From Modestobacter sp. (lineage in GTDB: Bacteria; Actinomycetota; Actinomycetes; Mycobacteriales; Geodermatophilaceae), in NCBI GenBank assembly GCA_025966175.1, contig JAOPVN010000057.1, positions 1-10,321 of the forward strand: a stretch of 10,321 bases of DNA. Direction: 5' to 3'. Of the stretch, positions 7,187 through 10,321 are shown in pieces (the stretch's first letter is position 1; each line of letters begins with the position of its first letter). The position numbers were made by a program, and so were the translations under genes. A model generated the notes under the pieces. That model saw only the letters and a program-made list of their open reading frames with translations. It was not told the DNA's origin and did not search any database.

Positions 7187-7298
7187 GCCATCAGCCTCTC
7201 GTCAGGAGGCCTCGGGCGCGACACCCGAAGTCCACCATGCGGGAGGCTACTACCGCCTGGCGGACGAATCGCCGGACCTCGGGGACGCCCTGTGATGC
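7187..7298 (-). promoter_or_regulatory. Divergent intergenic region, aminotransferase side
   Basis: This half of the 214-bp divergent gap must hold the promoter of the aminotransferase/dehydrogenase operon. I see a weak Shine-Dalgarno (GAGAGG, 7195-7200) and a short inverted repeat TCGGG/CCCGA (7212-7216 and 7224-7228). No -35/-10 pair on this strand is convincing. Because the two operons start back to back, a shared regulator binding here is likely, but no regulator gene is in the window near them. Confidence 0.35.
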
Positions 7299-7328
7299 TT
7301 GACACTGGGATGCCGCGCAGCTTCTAAT
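7299..7328 (+). promoter_or_regulatory. Sigma-70-type promoter for the transporter/CoA-transferase operon
   Basis: A perfect -35 hexamer TTGACA (7299-7304) is separated by 18 bases from the -10 hexamer TCTAAT (7323-7328), which matches TATAAT at 5 of 6 positions. It points toward the transporter gene and would start transcription near 7334-7337, leaving a leader of about 65 bases. Such a match is rare by chance in DNA this GC-rich. The start site itself is inferred. Confidence 0.7.
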
Positions 7329-7343
7329 CCCCGCTAGTGAGAA

Positions 7344-7394
7344 CGCGGTTCCGCATCGCGGAAGCGCGCCAGTCGGGCCACGGCCCGTTCCGAC
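7344..7394 (+). promoter_or_regulatory. Two leader hairpins / candidate operator before the transporter
   Basis: The first inverted repeat (7344-7368) has arms CGCGGTTCCGC and GCGGAAGCGCG around ATC, paired except for one G-G mismatch. The second (7374-7387) has CGGGCC/GGCCCG around AC. Both lie between the predicted transcription start and the start codon. They could be an operator just downstream of the promoter or mRNA structure limiting translation. No known riboswitch fold is recognisable, and no strong Shine-Dalgarno precedes the ATG at 7401. Confidence 0.4.
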
Positions 7395-7400
7395 GAACGC

Positions 7401-8918
7401 ATGGGGACGCCGGTGTCCGTACAGCTCGTCTCGATCCTCATCTTGTTGGCGGTCTTCCTGATCGCCACCGTGCTGCCCGTGCACATGGGTGCGCTGGCTC
7501 TCACCGCGACGTTCATCGCGGCGTACTTCATCTACGGCTCGGCCGACTACGCCGACACCGTCTTCGGGTTCTTCCCCGGGTCGCTGTTCGTGGTCCTGGT
7601 CGGGGTGACGTACCTGTTCGCCATCGCCAAGAACAACGGCACGGTCGACTGGCTGGTGCACGCCGCGGTCAAGGCCTCCGGCGGCCGCCTGGTGGCCATC
7701 CCCTGGGCCATGTTCACCGTCACCGCGGCACTGACCGCCATCGGCGGCGTGGTGCCGGCCGTCGTGGCGATCATCGCCCCGGTCGGCATGTCCTTCGCCC
7801 GCCGCTACTCGATCAACCCGGTGCTGATGGGCCTGTTCATCATCAACGGCGCGACCGCGGGCGGCTTCTCCCCGCTGTCGATCTTCGGCGTCATCGTCAA
7901 CACCGTCGTCGCCGACAACAACCTGCCGGGCAGCCCGCTCTTCCTGTGGGGCGCCTCGATCGTGATCAACATCCTGCTGTCCTTCGTGGTCTTCTTCCTC
8001 TTCGGCGGTCGCAAGCTGCTGGGGAGTGCGACCCGGGTGTCCATGGCCGACGGCCGCGACGACGACTTCGTGGCCGCCACCGTCGCCGGCGACGCCACCG
8101 AGGACACCGGGGAGGACATCCCCGGAGGGTCGCGGGCCCAGGGAGCCGCCCTCGGGAGCACCGGCACCGGGGGCGCAGCGCTCTCCGGCGGTCGACTGAC
8201 CGAGCCCCGACACGGGGAGCCCGGCCACCAGCACCCGACTGCCGGCGAGCGCGCCGACCAGCGGTCGCTGCAGACCACGGCGCTGGCCGCCGAACCCCAG
8301 GAGGGTCAGGTCACCACGCTGGACCGGGACCGCACGCTGACGCTGGTGGGTCTCGCGCTCCTCGTCGCCGGTGCGCTCGGGTTCGACCTCGACATCGGCC
8401 TCATGGCCATCTCCGTGGGTGTGGTGCTCTCCGTCCTCGCCCCGCGCGGGGCCAAGGGCGCCGTCGGACAGATCGCCTGGCCGACCGTGCTGCTGATCTG
8501 CGGCATCGTGACCTTCGTCGGCCTGATGCAGGACCAGGACACCCCCGGCTGGCTGGGTGACAACGTGGCCAAGCTGGGCGTCCCCCTGGTCGCCGCCCTG
8601 CTGATCTGCTACATCGGTGCGGTCGTCTCGGCCTTCGCGTCCACCACCGGCATCCTGGGTGCGCTCATCCCGCTCGCCGTGCCGTTCCTGCTCGGCAGCA
8701 ACGCGGTCGGTGCGATCGGCCTGATCACCGCACTGGCCCTGTCGTCCTCGATCGTGGACTCGAGCCCGTTCTCGACCAGCGGCGCACTGGTGGTCGCCAA
8801 CGCCACCGAGACCGAGCGGGACACGGTCTTCAAGACGCTGATGGTCTGGGGCTTCTCCATGGTCGCCGTGATCCCGCTCGTCACCTGGCTGGTGCTGGTG
8901 GCCCCCGGCTGGCTCTGA
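7401..8918 (+). CDS. MatC-type dicarboxylate transporter (SLC13/ion transporter superfamily permease)
   Basis: The 505-residue membrane permease has an N-terminal half that matches the MatC N-terminal domain (dicarboxylate/malonate carrier): LPVHMGALALTATFIAAYF (25-43), YLFAIAKNNGTVDWLV (71-86), INGATAGGFSPLSIFGVIVN (148-167). The C-terminal half has the re-entrant-loop style motifs FASTTGILGALIPLAVPF (412-429) and SSSIVDSSPFSTSGALVVAN (448-467). About 10-12 TM segments are evident. It should import a C3-C4-type carboxylate across the plasma membrane, cation-coupled by family precedent; substrate unproven. Residues about 209-309 form a long hydrophilic Gly/Thr/Ala/Glu-rich linker between the halves, longer than I would expect. 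Start: ATG 7401 is taken as the longest open choice but has no good ribosome site; GTG 7413, behind GGGGA, would give a start at VSVQLV, four codons in. The gene leads a plus-strand operon with a CoA-transferase. Confidence 0.85.
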   Translation: MGTPVSVQLVSILILLAVFLIATVLPVHMGALALTATFIAAYFIYGSADYADTVFGFFPGSLFVVLVGVTYLFAIAKNNGTVDWLVHAAVKASGGRLVAIPWAMFTVTAALTAIGGVVPAVVAIIAPVGMSFARRYSINPVLMGLFIINGATAGGFSPLSIFGVIVNTVVADNNLPGSPLFLWGASIVINILLSFVVFFLFGGRKLLGSATRVSMADGRDDDFVAATVAGDATEDTGEDIPGGSRAQGAALGSTGTGGAALSGGRLTEPRHGEPGHQHPTAGERADQRSLQTTALAAEPQEGQVTTLDRDRTLTLVGLALLVAGALGFDLDIGLMAISVGVVLSVLAPRGAKGAVGQIAWPTVLLICGIVTFVGLMQDQDTPGWLGDNVAKLGVPLVAALLICYIGAVVSAFASTTGILGALIPLAVPFLLGSNAVGAIGLITALALSSSIVDSSPFSTSGALVVANATETERDTVFKTLMVWGFSMVAVIPLVTWLVLVAPGWL

Positions 8919-8964
8919 GCAGCACCGGCGCGACCACGATGAGACGTCCACCGGCCACACCCGC

Positions 8965-8969
8965 GGAGG
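8965..8969 (+). promoter_or_regulatory. Shine-Dalgarno GGAGG fixing the CoA-transferase start
   Basis: GGAGG stands 5 bases before GTG 8975-8977, which is in frame with the CoA-transferase. The longer in-frame choice, ATG 8939, has no purine-rich site before it and would add a 12-residue Pro/Ala-rich tail unlike the family. GTG is therefore preferred. Confidence 0.6.
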
Positions 8970-8974
8970 CAGCT

Positions 8975-10192
8975 GTGAGCGCACCCCGAGAGACCTCGAC
9001 CGAGGACCACCCGCCCCTGACCGGCATCACCGTGCTCGAGGTGGGCGTCTTCATGGCCGCCCCCTACGCGTCGATGCAGCTGGCCGACCTGGGTGCCCGG
9101 GTGATCAAGGTCGAGGACCCCCGGTCGGGCGACCCGGTGCGGGCCAGCGGCCCCTTCCTGGACGGGGAGAGCTCCCCGCACCTGCGGCTGAACCGGAACA
9201 AGGAGTCCGTCGCGCTGGACCTGAAGTCCGCGGCAGGCAAGCAGGCGTTCCTGGCGCTGGTCGAGACCGCGGACGTCGTCATCGAGAACCTGCGGCCCGG
9301 CGCGATGGCCCGGCTGGGGCTCGACGCCGCCGGGATCTGGGCGGTCAACCCCCGCGTCGTCTACGCGTCGGGATCCGGCTGGGGCCAGGACGGGCCGCTG
9401 GCCCCGCTGCCCGGGCTGGACATCATGGCCCAGGCGCGCAGCGGAATCATGAGCATCACCGGCACCCCCGGCGGCGAACCGGTCAAGGTCGGCGTCCCGG
9501 TCTGCGACCTGGTGTGCGGCCTCTACCTGGCGCTGGGGGTGACCGCGGCGCTGCGCGAGCGGGACCGCACCGGCGTCGGCCAGTCCCTCGACGTCTCGCT
9601 GTTCGAGGCCGGCGTGAGCCTCGCGGTCTGGGAGGCCGGCAAGTACTTCGCCACCGGGGAGGTCGGCGGCCCGCTGGGGTCGGCGCACCAGAGCCAGGCG
9701 CCCTACCAGGCGTTCCAGACCGCCGACGGCTGGATCACGATCGGCGCGAACACCCCGAACACCTGGGCGGGGCTCTGCCGCACCCTGGACATGACCGCCG
9801 AGCTCGCCGACGAGCGCTACGCCGACGCCGGCCGCCGGCACGCCCGCCGCGGCGAGCTGCTCGACGTCATCGAGTTCCGCACCCGCAGCCGCACCACCGC
9901 CGACCTGTCGGCCGCCCTGGGCGAGGCCGGGGTGCCGTACGCGCCGATCAACGACTACGGCCAGGTCTTCACCGACGAGCACCTCGGTGCCCGCGACTTC
10001 TTCTGGGACGCCCCGCACCCGGCCCTGGGCCCGGTCCGGCAGATCGGCTCGCCGATGCGCTTCTCCCGCACGCCCGCCGTCCGTGGCGTCGCCGGCCCCC
10101 CACTGGGCGCCGACACCCGCGCGGTGCTGACCCGCTCCGGGGTGCCGGCCGAGGTCGTCGACGCCGTGAGCCCCCGGGCGGACCGGGCATGA
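8975..10192 (+). CDS. Class III (CaiB/BaiF family) CoA-transferase
   Basis: The 405-residue product, normal for family III CoA-transferases, moves CoA from one acyl-CoA to a free carboxylic acid through an aspartyl-CoA intermediate. The N-terminal Rossmann part begins LTGITVLEVG and continues APYASMQLADLGARVIKVEDP. RLNRNKESVALDLKS (about residues 71-85), VVIENLRPGAMARLGL and VYASGSGWGQDGPL are all family blocks. The catalytic Asp is D178 in KVGVPVCDLVCG. QAPYQAFQTADGWITIG opens the second half, and LGEAGVPYAPINDYGQVFTDEHL is the typical late block. Donor and acceptor acids are not readable; succinyl-CoA or acetyl-CoA as donor and a dicarboxylate acceptor would suit the neighbouring MatC-type importer. 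It starts 56 bases after the transporter with no terminator between, and its stop overlaps the next start as ATGA, so the three genes look like one operon. Confidence 0.92.
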   Translation: MSAPRETSTEDHPPLTGITVLEVGVFMAAPYASMQLADLGARVIKVEDPRSGDPVRASGPFLDGESSPHLRLNRNKESVALDLKSAAGKQAFLALVETADVVIENLRPGAMARLGLDAAGIWAVNPRVVYASGSGWGQDGPLAPLPGLDIMAQARSGIMSITGTPGGEPVKVGVPVCDLVCGLYLALGVTAALRERDRTGVGQSLDVSLFEAGVSLAVWEAGKYFATGEVGGPLGSAHQSQAPYQAFQTADGWITIGANTPNTWAGLCRTLDMTAELADERYADAGRRHARRGELLDVIEFRTRSRTTADLSAALGEAGVPYAPINDYGQVFTDEHLGARDFFWDAPHPALGPVRQIGSPMRFSRTPAVRGVAGPPLGADTRAVLTRSGVPAEVVDAVSPRADRA

Positions 10193-10321
10193 GCCAGCTG
10201 CAGGTCACCCAGGACGGCGCCGTGCTGACCGTCCTGTTCAACCGCCCCGAGGCACGCAACGCGATGACCTTCGCGATGTACGAGGGCCTGGAGGAGGCGT
10301 GCGCCCGGGCCGACGAGGACC
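10189..10321 (+). CDS. Enoyl-CoA hydratase/isomerase family protein (N-terminal fragment, cut by window end)
   Basis: Only the first 44 codons are inside the window. The translation begins MSQLQVTQDGAVLTVLFNRP and contains the crotonase N-terminal signature LFNRPEARNAMTFAMYEGL, where the NRPE-x-RNAM block is diagnostic for the enoyl-CoA hydratase/isomerase superfamily. The oxyanion-hole and catalytic regions are beyond the window, so hydratase, isomerase, hydrolase or lyase activity cannot be told apart. ATG 10189 overlaps the CoA-transferase stop (10190-10192) in an ATGA junction, indicating translational coupling and a shared acyl-CoA pathway. The gene is open at the right edge because the window stops there, not because it is broken. 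Confidence 0.85.
   Translation, partial: MSQLQVTQDGAVLTVLFNRPEARNAMTFAMYEGLEEACARADED

Noticed and set aside
8939..8974. N-terminal extension of the CoA-transferase from ATG 8939
   Set aside because: No Shine-Dalgarno before it and a Pro/Ala-rich tail outside the family pattern. GTG 8975 has GGAGG five bases upstream.
7191..8984. A 597-codon minus-strand frame opposite the MatC-type transporter
   Set aside because: Composition is His/Asp/Gly/Gln/Arg-rich with no domain. The opposite strand has clear membrane segments, a promoter and operon context.
8609..10018. A 469-codon minus-strand frame opposite the CoA-transferase
   Set aside because: No domain signature, and it overlaps a complete family III CoA-transferase with its catalytic Asp.

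Overview
The window is about 10.3 kb of very GC-rich, gene-dense DNA with strongly G/C-biased third codon positions, GTG starts with GGAGG ribosome binding sites and GC-rich hairpin terminators without U-tracts. This points to a high-GC actinobacterium. A relative of Geodermatophilaceae (Blastococcus, Geodermatophilus, Modestobacter) would fit, but that placement is an impression from style and gene content, not a demonstrated assignment. I see no tRNA, rRNA, CRISPR array, transposase or integrase.

Region 1 (1-2950) is stress and export. An osmC-type peroxiredoxin gene (96-536, +) converges on a two-gene minus-strand operon. That operon encodes a MarR-family regulator (2385-2867) followed by a 14-TM DHA2-type MFS exporter (643-2328). 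Two large hairpins (540-590 and 598-627) fill the convergent gap. The marR leader is packed with palindromes and a direct repeat, as expected if MarR controls its own operon.

Region 2 (2988-7186, -) is a two-gene operon with a 4-base ATGA overlap. It encodes a class V serine/alanine-glyoxylate-type aminotransferase, then a 969-residue protein that fuses a GlcD-like FAD dehydrogenase to a GlcF-like iron-sulfur/CCG subunit (YdiJ-like). The reading is oxidation of a 2-hydroxy acid (glycolate, D-lactate or D-2-hydroxyglutarate type) coupled to transamination of the oxo-acid product. A perfect 21-bp-arm hairpin (2988-3031) closes it.

Region 3 (7299-10321, +) diverges from region 2. A well-formed sigma-70-type promoter (TTGACA, 18 bp, TCTAAT) and two leader hairpins precede a MatC-type dicarboxylate transporter, a class III (CaiB/BaiF) CoA-transferase and the start of an enoyl-CoA hydratase/isomerase gene, which overlaps the transferase gene by 4 bases and runs off the window end.

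Regions 2 and 3 share a 214-bp divergent control region and look like one carboxylate-use module: import of a (di)carboxylate, CoA activation by transfer, hydration or isomerisation, and an oxidative/transamination branch handling a 2-hydroxy acid and glyoxylate or a related oxo acid. The substrate cannot be read from sequence. This module is the most likely undescribed system in the window; no gene family present is itself new.
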